A DNA stretch of 64,000 nucleotides from Bradyrhizobium archetypum (GCF_013114835.1 NZ_JAAVLW010000003.1:1-64000), one strand, 5' to 3'; positions 1-8,177 are shown, counted from the first letter of the stretch. A program made the numbers and translations. The notes: generated from the sequence alone by a model not told the origin.

Positions 1-1133
1 TTGCGACGCGCACCGGGGCAATCGCGGCGGGAGCGGCCGGGATCGATCCCAAGTTCGTCGTGATGCACCAGATGTGGCTGGGCGGCGGCTTCGGCCGGCG
101 GTTGGACGCCGACATGATGGTGCCTGCGGTGCAGGCGGCGAAGGCCGTCGGCAAGCCGGTCAAGGTGATCTATTCGCGCGAAAACGACATGACCATGGAC
201 TATTCGCGTCCGCTGACCTTCCAGAAGGTGAAGGCGGGCCTGGATGGTGACGGCAAGCTGATCGCGCTCAACCACGACGTGGTCTCGGCCTGGCCGACCG
301 CGCGCTGGGGAATCCCCGATTTCCTGACGCCATCGGTCGACAAGAAGGGGCCGCTCGACTCGTTCACCGTGAACGGGGCAGACTTCTTCTATTCCGTGCC
401 CAATCACAATGTCCGCGCGATCAAGAACGAGCTGGCGCACACCGCCACGCCGTCCGGGCAGTTGCGCTCGGTGGCGCCGGGCTGGACGTTCTGGGCGGTC
501 GAAAGCATGATCGACGAGATTGCGCACGCGACCGGCCAGGATCCCGCGCAGTACCGCATCGCGCTACTGGATGGCAAAGGCAAGAACGACGGCGGCGCGC
601 AACGGCTGCGCAACACCTTGCTGGCGGCGATGGGCATGGCCGGCTACGGCACCACCAAGGTGCCGAAGGGCGAGGGCATGGGCATCGCCTGCGTCTCGTC
701 GCAGGAACGGGCAACCGCAAGCTGGACCGCCTGCGTGGCTCATGTCGCGGTCGCTCCATCCGGCGAAGTCAAGGTCAAGAAATTGACCGTGGCTACCGAC
801 GTCGGCATGCAGGTGCATCCCGACAACATCCGCGCCCAGGTCGAGGGCGCGGCGCTGTGGGGCCTTTCGCTCGCCATGTATGAGAAGGCGACGCTGAAGG
901 ATGGCGGTATCGAACAGACCAATTTCGATACCTATACACCGTTGCGGATGAGCCAGACGCCGGAGGTCGCCGTCAACGTTATCGCCAACGGCGACAAGCC
1001 GACCGGCGTCGGCGAGCCGGCGGTGACCGTCGTCGCGCCTGCGATCGGCAACGCCATCTTCAACGCCTGCGGCGCGCGCATCCGCTCGTTGCCGATCACG
1101 GCGGAAGCGGTGAAGGCCGGCATGAAGGCGTAA
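1..1133 (+). CDS. xanthine dehydrogenase-family molybdopterin-binding subunit, 5'-truncated by window edge
   Basis: The frame is open from position 3 and ends at TAA 1131-1133, so this is the C-terminal part of a larger gene (about 376 codons visible). It carries the molybdopterin-binding GGGFGRRL motif near the left edge and a GVGEP segment close to the C terminus; in this family the Glu of GVGEP is the catalytic base at the Mo centre. Spacing and sequence fit the isoquinoline 1-oxidoreductase (IorB-like) large subunit, which hydroxylates N-heterocycles or aldehydes together with a small 2Fe-2S subunit that would lie outside the window. The substrate cannot be read from sequence. A hairpin terminator follows directly, so this is the last gene of its operon. 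Internal GTG/ATG codons at 60-64 are not the true start, because conserved sequence continues upstream. Confidence 0.9.
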   Translation, partial: ATRTGAIAAGAAGIDPKFVVMHQMWLGGGFGRRLDADMMVPAVQAAKAVGKPVKVIYSRENDMTMDYSRPLTFQKVKAGLDGDGKLIALNHDVVSAWPTARWGIPDFLTPSVDKKGPLDSFTVNGADFFYSVPNHNVRAIKNELAHTATPSGQLRSVAPGWTFWAVESMIDEIAHATGQDPAQYRIALLDGKGKNDGGAQRLRNTLLAAMGMAGYGTTKVPKGEGMGIACVSSQERATASWTACVAHVAVAPSGEVKVKKLTVATDVGMQVHPDNIRAQVEGAALWGLSLAMYEKATLKDGGIEQTNFDTYTPLRMSQTPEVAVNVIANGDKPTGVGEPAVTVVAPAIGNAIFNACGARIRSLPITAEAVKAGMKA

Positions 1134-1160
1134 GGTAAGCGTGATTGGTTGATGACAAAC

Positions 1161-1196
1161 AATCCGCCGGGGGCGATGCCTCCGGCGGATTTTTTC
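1161..1196 (+). terminator. Rho-independent terminator after the molybdopterin oxidoreductase gene
   Basis: A perfect 10-bp GC-rich stem (AATCCGCCGG at 1161-1170 pairing with 1182-1191) with an 11-nt loop is followed by a run of T. It lies 28 bp after the TAA stop. Confidence 0.85.
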
Positions 1197-1203
1197 TATG
1201 CCA

Positions 1204-1342
1204 CCGTCGTCATGCCCCGCGCGCGCGGGCCATCCAGTACGCAGCGGCGGTGCCGTTTCCACGCCCGTCACGGCGTACTGGATCATCCGCTGGAGCCTGT
1301 CATCGGGCTCGCGTTCGCGCGACCCGGTGGCGGATGATGACG
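1204..1342. repeat. intergenic palindromic repeat (GTACTGGAT type)
   Basis: The outer arms read GTCGTCATG and GATGATGAC; inner arms contain CCATCCAGTAC and GTACTGGATCATCC, so the block can fold into a long imperfect hairpin. A related copy lies at 57001-57104. Blocks of this type are common between genes in Bradyrhizobium. No gene is visible between 1134 and 1497. Confidence 0.6.
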
Positions 1343-1497
1343 ACCGCGGGATGCCGCGAGTGCGGCGCATCACGAACGAGGTCACTAAAATTTTAGCATT
1401 TATAGTAGCTCGCATTCACGATGCCTCTTAAGCCCCGGGGAACTCCTTATCCGCTAGCCTCGGTTGCACGTCATCACCGCTAGGGGTCCGGGGTTTC

Positions 1498-2595
1498 ATG
1501 ACATCGGCAGCCAACAAGACTTCGACCAAGCGCCGGCTGTTGCTGGCTTCGGATCGGAGCGATCAGAGCAGCGAGCTCGCCAGCATTCTGCGGTCCGTCG
1601 GTCAGGTCGACACCATCGCGACATCAGACATCCCCGACGCCCCGGAACGCGATCTCGCGGGCATCGTGGTCGACATCAATTTGCGTTCCGCCGAGAGCGT
1701 GCAGTTGGTGCGCAACAAGCTGCGGGCCGAGGCCTATCGCGAGATGCCGCGCCTGTTCGTGCTCGCGGACGCGCTTCATCACGGCTCGATGCAGGCTTGG
1801 GCGCTCGGTGCCACCGATACCATTGCGCGGCCGTTCGACGCACAGGGAATTCTGCAGCGGATCCGCGCCGCGTTTCCGGACAGCGATGGATATGACGACA
1901 CCGATCGCGGCAAGGCCCTCAACAGGGGCGTCGAGGCGGCGCATGCCGTGATGGTCAAGATCTTCGAAAAGCTCCCGGCCGGCGTCCCCCTGAAATTCAG
2001 CGACATCGTCGAGGCCGAGAGCAAGATTCTCAAGGCAATCAAGCATTCGTCCTTGCGCGAATGGTTGACCACGGTCGGCTGCCATCACACCGGCAGCTAC
2101 CGCCATTGTCTCTTTGTCACCGGCTTTGCAGTGGCGTATGCGCAGCACCTTGGCATGCGCGAGGACGACCAGCGCCGTCTTGCCCGCGCCGCCCTTCTGC
2201 ACGACGTCGGCAAGGCGTTCATTCCGGTGGCGATCCTGGACAAGCCGGGCCCGCTGACGCTGGAAGAGATGGAAGAGATGCGCCAGCATCCGCGCCGCGG
2301 CTATGACGCGCTGTTCGTGCAAGGCGGTTTCCCGCCCGAAATGCTCGACGTGGTGCTGCACCATCATGAGTATCTCGACGGCACCGGCTATCCCAACGGC
2401 CTGAGCGGCAAGCAGATCAGCGACATCGTGCGGCTGACCACGATCGTGGATATCTATGCGGCGCTGGTCGAGAAGCGCGCCTACCGGCTGCAGTTCACGC
2501 ATGCCAAGGCGTTCGGCATGATGGAAGAAATGGGCGACAAGCTCGACCAGCATCTGCTGCACGCCTTCCGCCCGGTGGCGTTCGGGTATTATTGA
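1498..2595 (+). CDS. HD-GYP domain protein with degenerate receiver domain
   Basis: A 365-aa predicted cytoplasmic c-di-GMP phosphodiesterase. Residues about 12-125 resemble a response-regulator receiver: an Asp lies in the VVDIN strand, but the usual Lys-Pro near the end of the domain reads ARPF, so the conserved Lys is replaced and normal phosphorylation is doubtful. Residues about 185-360 form the HD-GYP domain, with the metal-binding H235-D236 in HDVGK and the signature HHHEYLDGTGYP ending at about residue 299. Both HD and GYP motifs are intact, so hydrolysis of c-di-GMP is likely from family knowledge. The ATG at 1498 follows a 300-bp intergenic region and has no clear Shine-Dalgarno sequence. 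The gene stands alone, convergent with the acyl-CoA ligase. Confidence 0.88.
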   Translation: MTSAANKTSTKRRLLLASDRSDQSSELASILRSVGQVDTIATSDIPDAPERDLAGIVVDINLRSAESVQLVRNKLRAEAYREMPRLFVLADALHHGSMQAWALGATDTIARPFDAQGILQRIRAAFPDSDGYDDTDRGKALNRGVEAAHAVMVKIFEKLPAGVPLKFSDIVEAESKILKAIKHSSLREWLTTVGCHHTGSYRHCLFVTGFAVAYAQHLGMREDDQRRLARAALLHDVGKAFIPVAILDKPGPLTLEEMEEMRQHPRRGYDALFVQGGFPPEMLDVVLHHHEYLDGTGYPNGLSGKQISDIVRLTTIVDIYAALVEKRAYRLQFTHAKAFGMMEEMGDKLDQHLLHAFRPVAFGYY

Positions 2596-2605
2596 TTTTC
2601 CTTCT

Positions 2606-2782
2606 CCGTCGTTCCGGAGCAATGCGCAGCGTTGAACCCGGAACCTCGAGATTCTCAGGTGCCAGTTCGAGGTGAATTGAAGGGATTGCGTAGGCTGGGC
2701 AAAAGGAGCGTCAGCGACGTGCCCACCGTTCCTTGCGCCGTTGTTGCCGCGGGAGGGTAGGCACGCTTCGCTTTGCCCACTC
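2606..2782. repeat. two intergenic palindromic repeat remnants
   Basis: From 2606 there is a partial copy of the GTCATTCCGG / CTCGAGATTC family (full copies at 38927-39030 and 47748-47830). It is followed by a second imperfect palindrome with arms TAGGCTGGGCAAA and TTTGCCCA. No coding potential was seen between 2596 and 2795. Confidence 0.55.
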
Positions 2783-2795
2783 TATGATTGCGTGC

Positions 2796-4379
2796 TCAGC
2801 CTTCCAGCATCTTCCTCAACTCTGCTTTCGCCACCTTCTCCAGCGTCGAGCGCGGCATGTCGTCGACGAAGTGAATCTCGCGCGGCACCTTGAAGTCGGC
2901 GAGGCTGTTGCGGCAGGCGGCCATCACGGCGTCATGCAGATCGGGCGGCGCATCCTTGACGCCGGCCTGCGGAATGATGAACACCACCGGCACCTCATCC
3001 AGCATCGGATGCTTCTTCGCCACCACGGCGGCCTCGCGCACGCCCGGTACCACCGCGATCACCTGTTCGATCTCGGAGGCTGCGACATTCTCGCCGCCCA
3101 CCTTGAGCATGTCCTTGGTGCGATCGCCGAATTTGATAAAGCCGTTCTCCAGCAGCGTGACGCGGTCGCCGGTGATGAAATAGCCGTGCTCGTCAAAACT
3201 TTCGCGCGTGGCCTTTTCATTGTGCAGATATTCGGCAAACAGCGACAGGCCGGGAATGCCCTTGATCAGGAGATTGCCGGTGCCGCCGACTTCAGTCGGC
3301 CCGCCGTCGTCCTCGACGATGCGGATCTGGTATTCCGGCGCGGCGCGGCCGACCGACATTGGGGTGTTGGGCTGGTCGACCTCGCCGACGATGCCGTGGG
3401 TGATGGTCTCGGTCATGCCCCACCAGCCGATGATCTTGACGCCGAAGGCGGCAAACGGCGGTGGCTCGGATACCGCGGTGCCCCACAGCCGGAATTTGTG
3501 GCTCTTCGGAATCTCGTGCTCCAGCAGCGCCTTCATGCAGAACGGAATCGTCGAGGTCCAGGTGCAGTTGTGTTCCAGAGCGACGCTCCAGAAGCGGCTG
3601 GCGGAAAAGCGCGGCTGGATCACGCAGGACGCGCCGACCCACAGCGCCGCCAGCATTGAATAGGCCAGCGCATTGGTATGGAACAGCGGCAGATAGGTCT
3701 GGTGCACGTCGCCCGCGTGCAGGTCTTCATGCACGGCGTTGATCTTGGCGCCCCACAGCGCATTGGCGTGCGTCCACAACACCGCCTTCGGACGCGACGT
3801 CGTGCCTGAGGTGTATTGCACGCTGCACGGCGCGAACGGGTCAGTCGCCCGCCGCGGCCGATCGGCACCGTCGGCGAAGAGCTGCTCGAAACGGTCGCCG
3901 CGCGATACGCTTTGCGCAGGCGCGCTGCCGGCGTCATGCGAGATCACGGCGATCCAGCGCAAGTCCCGGCAATTGGCCGAGATCAGTTCGGCATAAGCGG
4001 GCTGGGTGATGGCGGCCACCGCGCCGCAATGGCCGGCGAAATACTCCATCTCGGCTGCCGCCGAGCGGGTGTTGGTGGTGACCGCGATGGCGCCGAGTTC
4101 GACGCAGGCAAACCAGGCGAGCATCGCCTCGATGCAATTGTCGAGATGGATCAGCACGTAGTCGCCGGGCTTCACGCCCCGCTTAACGAGACCGGCAGAA
4201 AGGGCACCGACGCGCTCGTGAAATTCGCCATAGGACCATCTTTGCGCGGGACCCTCGAACGGCGCCCAGATCAGGAATGGATGATTGCGGCGGCTCTCGG
4301 CGCGCATCCGCAGCAGCCAGGGCACGTCGAGGCCCGCGAACGGTCCGACAATGCCCGGCGCTGGCTGTGAAAACGACAT
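2796..4379 (-). CDS. ATP-dependent acyl-CoA ligase (ANL superfamily, CaiC-like)
   Basis: A 527-aa AMP-forming acyl-CoA synthetase. The AMP-binding P-loop is YTSGTTSRPK at residues about 189-198; the substitution TTSRPK is typical of crotonobetaine/carnitine-CoA ligase relatives. Further motifs are GWWGMTE (adenine-binding region), FGDRTKDMLKVGGE (hinge) and a C-terminal RSTLEKVAK containing the catalytic Lys. It should activate a carboxylic acid to its CoA thioester; the substrate is unknown. The start is taken at ATG 4379 because GGAGGA lies 3-4 bases upstream; the in-frame ATG at 4391 would place that Shine-Dalgarno inside the gene. No partner CoA-transferase or dehydrogenase is adjacent, so the pathway cannot be named. 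Confidence 0.88.
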   Translation of the reverse strand: MSFSQPAPGIVGPFAGLDVPWLLRMRAESRRNHPFLIWAPFEGPAQRWSYGEFHERVGALSAGLVKRGVKPGDYVLIHLDNCIEAMLAWFACVELGAIAVTTNTRSAAAEMEYFAGHCGAVAAITQPAYAELISANCRDLRWIAVISHDAGSAPAQSVSRGDRFEQLFADGADRPRRATDPFAPCSVQYTSGTTSRPKAVLWTHANALWGAKINAVHEDLHAGDVHQTYLPLFHTNALAYSMLAALWVGASCVIQPRFSASRFWSVALEHNCTWTSTIPFCMKALLEHEIPKSHKFRLWGTAVSEPPPFAAFGVKIIGWWGMTETITHGIVGEVDQPNTPMSVGRAAPEYQIRIVEDDGGPTEVGGTGNLLIKGIPGLSLFAEYLHNEKATRESFDEHGYFITGDRVTLLENGFIKFGDRTKDMLKVGGENVAASEIEQVIAVVPGVREAAVVAKKHPMLDEVPVVFIIPQAGVKDAPPDLHDAVMAACRNSLADFKVPREIHFVDDMPRSTLEKVAKAELRKMLEG

Positions 4380-4482
4380 GATTCCTCCCATGCGGCCTTT
4401 ACGGCGGCCTTGGATTTGCTTGGGAGTAGTTCTGCCATCGGATGGCGCCCGGGGCAAATCGGGAATTGCGGGGTTCTCTCCC

Positions 4483-4565
4483 CGTCATTGCGAGTGAAGC
4501 GAAGCAATCCATAGCTCCCACGGGGACAGTGTGGATTGCTTCGTCGCTTCGCTCCTCGCAATGAC
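4483..4565. repeat. intergenic palindromic repeat (CGTCATTGCGAG type)
   Basis: The left arm begins CGTCATTGCGAGTGAAG with GAAGCAATCCA inside; the right arm reads TGGATTGCTTCG and ends CGCAATGAC. The block forms a long imperfect hairpin. A second copy lies at 8178-8260. Confidence 0.7.
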
Positions 4566-4609
4566 TGGGAGGGGGTGCCTTACTTCACATCACCCTCATA
4601 CGACGAAAT

Positions 4610-4999
4610 CTAAATCAGGCTCCCATCCGGATCCCGGCAATAGACCGAGCGCAGCGTGCCGCGGGCGCCTTGCCTCGCCACCGGGCCTTCCTCGATCGCA
4701 ACGCCGTTGGCCTTCAGATGCGCCACGACCTCGTCCGGCGTGCTCGACGTCAGGAAACACAAATCGTCGCTGCCGGCGGTTTCGTGGTCGGCCGTGAACC
4801 ACTCGACCTTGTCGGCGTCGCGTGGCCGCACGTTGATCTTCTGGTTACCAAACACCAGCGAGGTCCGCGGCGTTTTGCCCGGGCCTGGATCGAATACCTT
4901 GACCTCCATGCCGAGGATCTTGCGGTACCACTCGGCGGAACGCGCCACGTCGGACACGTTGATGACGAGGTGGTCGAGAGCGTTAACCCTGACGGACAT
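4610..4999 (-). CDS. VOC-family (glyoxalase/bleomycin-resistance fold) protein
   Basis: A 129-aa single-domain protein of normal length for the family. The N-terminal LDHLVINVSDVARSAEWY and the C-terminal YCRDPDGSLI are the two conserved beta-alpha-beta-beta-beta halves, with the first-strand His and the C-terminal segment that usually supplies metal ligands. Members are metal-dependent lyases, dioxygenases or binding proteins; the reaction cannot be assigned. It is transcribed toward the acyl-CoA ligase gene on the same strand, with a palindromic repeat between them, and is divergent from the TctC-like binding protein. Confidence 0.82.
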   Translation of the reverse strand: MSVRVNALDHLVINVSDVARSAEWYRKILGMEVKVFDPGPGKTPRTSLVFGNQKINVRPRDADKVEWFTADHETAGSDDLCFLTSSTPDEVVAHLKANGVAIEEGPVARQGARGTLRSVYCRDPDGSLI

Positions 5000-5148
5000 G
5001 CCTTATCCTTTCGTCGCGGTCGGAGACGTTGCGCCGCACTGGCCGCATCTGACTTTGTTTGTTACAACGCGGCCCGCGTTCGGTTCAATAGAACCGAGCC
5101 CTAATAGAAACGGACCGGGCCTGAACCCGGCCTCCAAGGAGAAGCTTT

Positions 5149-6126
5149 ATGATTTCACGTCGCACCGCGATTTGTCTGGCCGTCATCGGCCTTTCCACGG
5201 CCGCTTCGATCGGCAGCGTTTCGGCGGCGGATTATCCGACCCGGCCGGTGAAATGGGTCGTCGGATATCCGCCGGGTGGCGCGACCGACATCATTGCGCG
5301 CCTGATCGGCCAGCGGCTTTCCGAGCGGCTCGGCCAGCAATTCGTGATCGAAAACAAGCCGGGCGCCGGCAACAATATCGCCACTGAATCGGTGATCAAT
5401 GCCGAGCCTGACGGCTATACGCTGCTGCTGGTCAATCCCGCCAACTACATCAATGCCACGCTCTACGCCAATCTGAAGTTCAACCTGGTGCGCGATCTTG
5501 CGCCGGTTGCGGCGTTCAACCGCGTGCCGAACGTGATGACCGTAAACAAGGACGTGCCAGCCAAGACGGTCGCCGAGTTCATCGCCTATGTGAAGGCCAA
5601 TCCCGGCAAGGTGAACCTGGCGTCATCCGGCAATGGCACCTCCGTGCATCTGTCGGGCGAGATGTTCATGGCGATGACGGGCGCCAAGATGCAGCACGTG
5701 CCCTATCGCGGCGCGGCGCCTGCAATCACCGATCTGCTCGGCGGCCAGGTCCAGGTGATCTTCGACAACATGCCTTCCATCCTCCAGCATGTGCGCGCGG
5801 GCTCGGTGCGGGCGCTAGCGGTCACCAGCGCGGCGAAATCGCCGCTGCTGCCTGACGTGCCGACCCTTGCCGAAACCGTTCCGGGTTACGAGGCGAGCGC
5901 GCTGTTCGGCATGGGAGCCCCGAAGAATACGCCCAAGGAAGTCATTGCCAAGCTGAACAAGGAGATCAACGAGATCCTCGCCGAACCGGCGATCAAGGCC
6001 AAGCTGGTCGATCTCGGCGGTGAACCGCTGATCGGCACGCCGGAGGCGTTCGGTGCGATGATCGTGGCCGAGACCGAGAAGTGGAAGAAAGTGATCGAGG
6101 AAGCCAAGGTCGAGAAGGTGCAGTGA
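5149..6126 (+). CDS. Bug/TctC-family periplasmic substrate-binding protein
   Basis: A 325-aa exported binding protein. The N terminus (MISRRTAICLAVIGLSTAAS, then cleavage near VSAAD) is a clear signal peptide. The mature start YPTRPVKWVVGYPPGGATD is the hallmark of tripartite tricarboxylate transporter binding proteins, and the ENKPGAGNNIATE segment also matches. A good Shine-Dalgarno (AAGGAGAAG) precedes the ATG. No TctA/TctB membrane genes are nearby; in this group such orphan Bug proteins are very common and are thought to bind organic acids or amides and either share permeases or act as sensors. A hairpin follows the stop codon. Confidence 0.92.
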   Translation: MISRRTAICLAVIGLSTAASIGSVSAADYPTRPVKWVVGYPPGGATDIIARLIGQRLSERLGQQFVIENKPGAGNNIATESVINAEPDGYTLLLVNPANYINATLYANLKFNLVRDLAPVAAFNRVPNVMTVNKDVPAKTVAEFIAYVKANPGKVNLASSGNGTSVHLSGEMFMAMTGAKMQHVPYRGAAPAITDLLGGQVQVIFDNMPSILQHVRAGSVRALAVTSAAKSPLLPDVPTLAETVPGYEASALFGMGAPKNTPKEVIAKLNKEINEILAEPAIKAKLVDLGGEPLIGTPEAFGAMIVAETEKWKKVIEEAKVEKVQ

Positions 6127-6133
6127 TCTACCT

Positions 6134-6163
6134 CACGGAACCTCGGCGCGGCCGCCGTGTTTT
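6134..6163 (+). terminator. probable terminator after the TctC-like gene
   Basis: CACGG (6134-6138) pairs with CCGTG (6155-6159), with an inner CGGC/GCCG stem, followed by TTTT. It starts 8 bp after the stop codon. The short T run makes it moderately convincing. Confidence 0.5.
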
Positions 6164-6207
6164 ATGGCAAAGGCGACGCGGCTTTTGCGTTACGTGAAGG
6201 AGACAAA

Positions 6208-6465
6208 ATGATGCGCAATGCAATGTTAGCACTATTGGCGCTGTCGGCGGCGACAGTCGCTACTGCCGCCGGCAGCTCGCCGGCGGCGGCCTACGATTAT
6301 CCCTACTGCCTGCAGGGTCGCGGCATCGGCATTCCCGGTGATTGCTCCTATGCCTCCTATGAGCAGTGCCTGGCAGCGGCCTCCGGTCGGGCGCTCTACT
6401 GTAATATCAATCCGCGCGTAGCCTTCGGACAACAGCAGCGGATGCGCATTTATCGGGATTATTGA
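6208..6465 (+). CDS. small secreted DUF3551 protein
   Basis: An 85-aa protein with a signal peptide (MMRNAMLALLALSAATVATA, cleavage near the Ala-rich stretch) and a Cys-rich mature part: YPYCLQGRG, then GDCSYASYEQC and ALYCNINP. This four-Cys pattern is that of DUF3551, a family of small secreted proteins frequent in Bradyrhizobium and of unknown function. The start at 6208 is chosen because GAAGGAGA lies 6-7 bases upstream; an upstream in-frame start at 6157 would add an unlikely leader. It stands alone between a terminator and the arsR promoter. Confidence 0.8.
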   Translation: MMRNAMLALLALSAATVATAAGSSPAAAYDYPYCLQGRGIGIPGDCSYASYEQCLAAASGRALYCNINPRVAFGQQQRMRIYRDY

Positions 6466-6566
6466 TCGAGCCCGGGAGTTTCTTTCTTTTCCCCGGATGG
6501 CCGGACTGATCCGGCCGTCCGGACTTCCGTCGTCAGAGCTCTCAAACAGGTGATGCAAACGCCGGC

Positions 6567-6594
6567 TTGACGGCGTTTTGTTTGCCTCTATACT
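6567..6594 (+). promoter_or_regulatory. sigma70-type promoter of the arsR operon
   Basis: TTGACG (6567-6572), 16-bp spacer, TATACT (6589-6594). The expected transcription start is about 6601, one base before the arsR ATG, which implies a leaderless message. Confidence 0.7.
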
Positions 6595-6613
6595 AAACCA
6601 CATGGTTAAGTAT
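6590..6613. promoter_or_regulatory. probable ArsR operator overlapping -10 box and start codon
   Basis: ATACTAAACCA (6590-6600), two central bases, then TGGTTAAGTAT (6603-6613). The half-sites are inverted repeats matching at 10 of 11 positions. The palindrome covers the -10 box, the inferred transcription start and the first codons of arsR, a position that would block transcription when a dimeric repressor is bound. Confidence 0.7.
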
Positions 6614-7072
6614 CACGAAGATGCCCTCGATCGCACCTTTGCCGCGCTGTCCGATCCGACCAGGCGCGCGCTGCTGGCGCGGCTGGAGAATCGCGAAAGC
6701 CTGTCGGTCAGCGAACTGGCGCAGCCGTTTTCGATGTCGCTGCCGGCTGTCATGAAGCATCTCGACGTGCTGTCGGACGCCGGCCTGATAGCGCGAGAAA
6801 AGACCGGCCGCACGGTGTCGTGCCGGTTGACCGCCCAGCCGATGGAGCAGGCGATGGATTGGCTCAATCGCTACCGGCGCTTCTGGTCCGACGCGCTCGA
6901 CCGCCTTGCCGCTTTTGTGGAGGAAGACCCATGGCCACCCAGTCAAGCCTTGCCAAGCACGACGCTATCAGCGATGCCGATCTCGCCGCGCGCCCAAGCC
7001 TCACGCTCACGCGCCGGTTCAGCGCAGCGCCGGAAAAAGTCTACGCCGCGTGGGCCGACCCGGAAAAGCTAG
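6602..7072 (+). CDS. ArsR-family winged-helix transcriptional regulator
   Basis: Residues 1-100 form a typical winged-helix repressor: DRTFAALSDPTRRALLARL, then the recognition region SELAQPFSMSLPAVMKHLDVL. No Cys cluster for metal sensing is present, as usual for ArsR proteins paired with SRPBCC genes. The start at 6602 sits on the centre of the operator palindrome, and no Shine-Dalgarno is available, which fits leaderless translation. The frame runs on for about 47 codons past the start of the next gene, so the protein (156 aa) is longer than usual relatives (about 110-120 aa) and its Ser/Arg-rich tail overlaps that gene by 142 bp. It is first gene of a four-gene operon and probably represses itself. 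Confidence 0.87.
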   Translation: MVKYHEDALDRTFAALSDPTRRALLARLENRESLSVSELAQPFSMSLPAVMKHLDVLSDAGLIAREKTGRTVSCRLTAQPMEQAMDWLNRYRRFWSDALDRLAAFVEEDPWPPSQALPSTTLSAMPISPRAQASRSRAGSAQRRKKSTPRGPTRKS

Positions 7073-7413
7073 TGCAATGGTTCGGCCCTGCCTCGGTTGA
7101 GGAGGGCTCGGTGAAGGCCGACATCGACCTGCGCGTCGGCGGCCGCTACCGCATCAGCTTCCGCGCCGACGGCAGTTACAACGAGGTCGGCGGCATCTAT
7201 CGCGAGGTCGTGCCGAACCGGCGGCTAGTGTTTAGTTGGGCATGGCATTCCACGCCTGAGCGGGAATCGCTGGTGACCATTTCGATCAAGCCGGAAGGCA
7301 GCGGTTCGCTGCTGGTCTTCCATCACGCGCAGTTTGTCGATGAAAAAGCGCGCGACAATCACCAGCGCGGCTGGACCGAATTCCTTGGCAAGCTTGAAAG
7401 CTACCTGGCCTGA
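6931..7413 (+). CDS. SRPBCC/AHSA1-domain protein
   Basis: A 160-aa START-like hydrophobic-ligand-binding protein. The LTRRFSAAPEKVYAAWADPEKLVQWFGP segment (about residues 24-51) and the C-terminal GWTEFLGKLESYL are characteristic of the AHSA1 (Activator of Hsp90 ATPase homologue 1) subfamily. The ATG at 6931 has GGAGGA 6-7 bases upstream. It lies inside the 3' part of the arsR frame, in a different frame. ArsR/AHSA1 gene pairs are widespread and the SRPBCC protein is thought to bind or process the inducing ligand; the ligand is unknown. Confidence 0.88.
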   Translation: MATQSSLAKHDAISDADLAARPSLTLTRRFSAAPEKVYAAWADPEKLVQWFGPASVEEGSVKADIDLRVGGRYRISFRADGSYNEVGGIYREVVPNRRLVFSWAWHSTPERESLVTISIKPEGSGSLLVFHHAQFVDEKARDNHQRGWTEFLGKLESYLA

Positions 7414-7428
7414 ACAAAGGAGCCGCCC

Positions 7429-8166
7429 ATGCAACTGCATCCCGTCGCGTCCCGCGAGGAATGGATCGCAGCCCGCAAGGCCCACCTTGCGCGTGAGAAG
7501 GAGTACACCAGGATGCGCGAGCGTCTCAGTGAAGAGCGCCGCGCGCTACCGTGGGTCAGGGTGGAGAAGAACTATTTGTTCGACCGGCCCGGCGGCAAGG
7601 TGTCGCTCGGCGAGCTGTTCAACGGGCGCAGCCAGCTCGTCGTGCAGCATTTGATGTTCGCGCCGGATTGGAACGAGGCCTGCAAGAGCTGCTCGTTCTG
7701 GGCCGACGGGTTCGAGCGCATGATCCCGCATCTGGCCGCTCGCGACACCACGATGGTCGCGATCTCGCGCGCGCCGCTGCAAAAACTCGCCGCGTTCAAG
7801 CAGCGGATGGGCTGGACTTTTGACTGGCTGTCGTCCGGCGGCAACGAATTCAACTACGATTTTGGAGTTTCGTTCACGCCCGAGCAGCTCAAGTCAGGCG
7901 GCACGCTTTACAATTTCGGAACCACGCCATTTGGCGGCGAAGAAGCGCCAGGGATCAGCGTGTTCTATCGCGACGAGACAGGGAATATCTTCCACACCTA
8001 TTCCTGCTACGCGCGCGGCCTCGACATGATGAACGCCGCCTATCATTATCTCGACCTGACCCCGCTCGGGCGTCAAGAGGAAGGCCTGCCCTATCCGATG
8101 GACTGGGTGCGGCTACGTGACCAATACCAGCCCGCGCCAGTTCAGGCATCCTGTTGTCATAGCTGA
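7429..8166 (+). CDS. DUF899 thioredoxin-fold protein
   Basis: A 245-aa protein. The N-terminal segment HPVASREEWIAARKAHLARE and the central EACKSCSFWADGF, followed by DTTMVAISRAPLQKL and FYRDETGNIFHTYSCYARG, are diagnostic of DUF899. The CKSC motif is a CxxC, as in thioredoxin-like proteins, which suggests but does not prove redox activity. It begins 15 bp after the SRPBCC gene with a Shine-Dalgarno (AAAGGAGCC), so it is co-transcribed. ArsR-SRPBCC-DUF899-DUF1428 neighbourhoods recur in soil bacteria; the biological role remains unassigned. Confidence 0.88.
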   Translation: MQLHPVASREEWIAARKAHLAREKEYTRMRERLSEERRALPWVRVEKNYLFDRPGGKVSLGELFNGRSQLVVQHLMFAPDWNEACKSCSFWADGFERMIPHLAARDTTMVAISRAPLQKLAAFKQRMGWTFDWLSSGGNEFNYDFGVSFTPEQLKSGGTLYNFGTTPFGGEEAPGISVFYRDETGNIFHTYSCYARGLDMMNAAYHYLDLTPLGRQEEGLPYPMDWVRLRDQYQPAPVQASCCHS

Positions 8167-8177
8167 AAGCGCCTGAT

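Noticed and set aside
6495..6524. Strong hairpin (13-bp arms with one mismatch) after the DUF3551 gene as a terminator
   Set aside because: No T run follows on either strand, so it is only a hairpin of unknown role.
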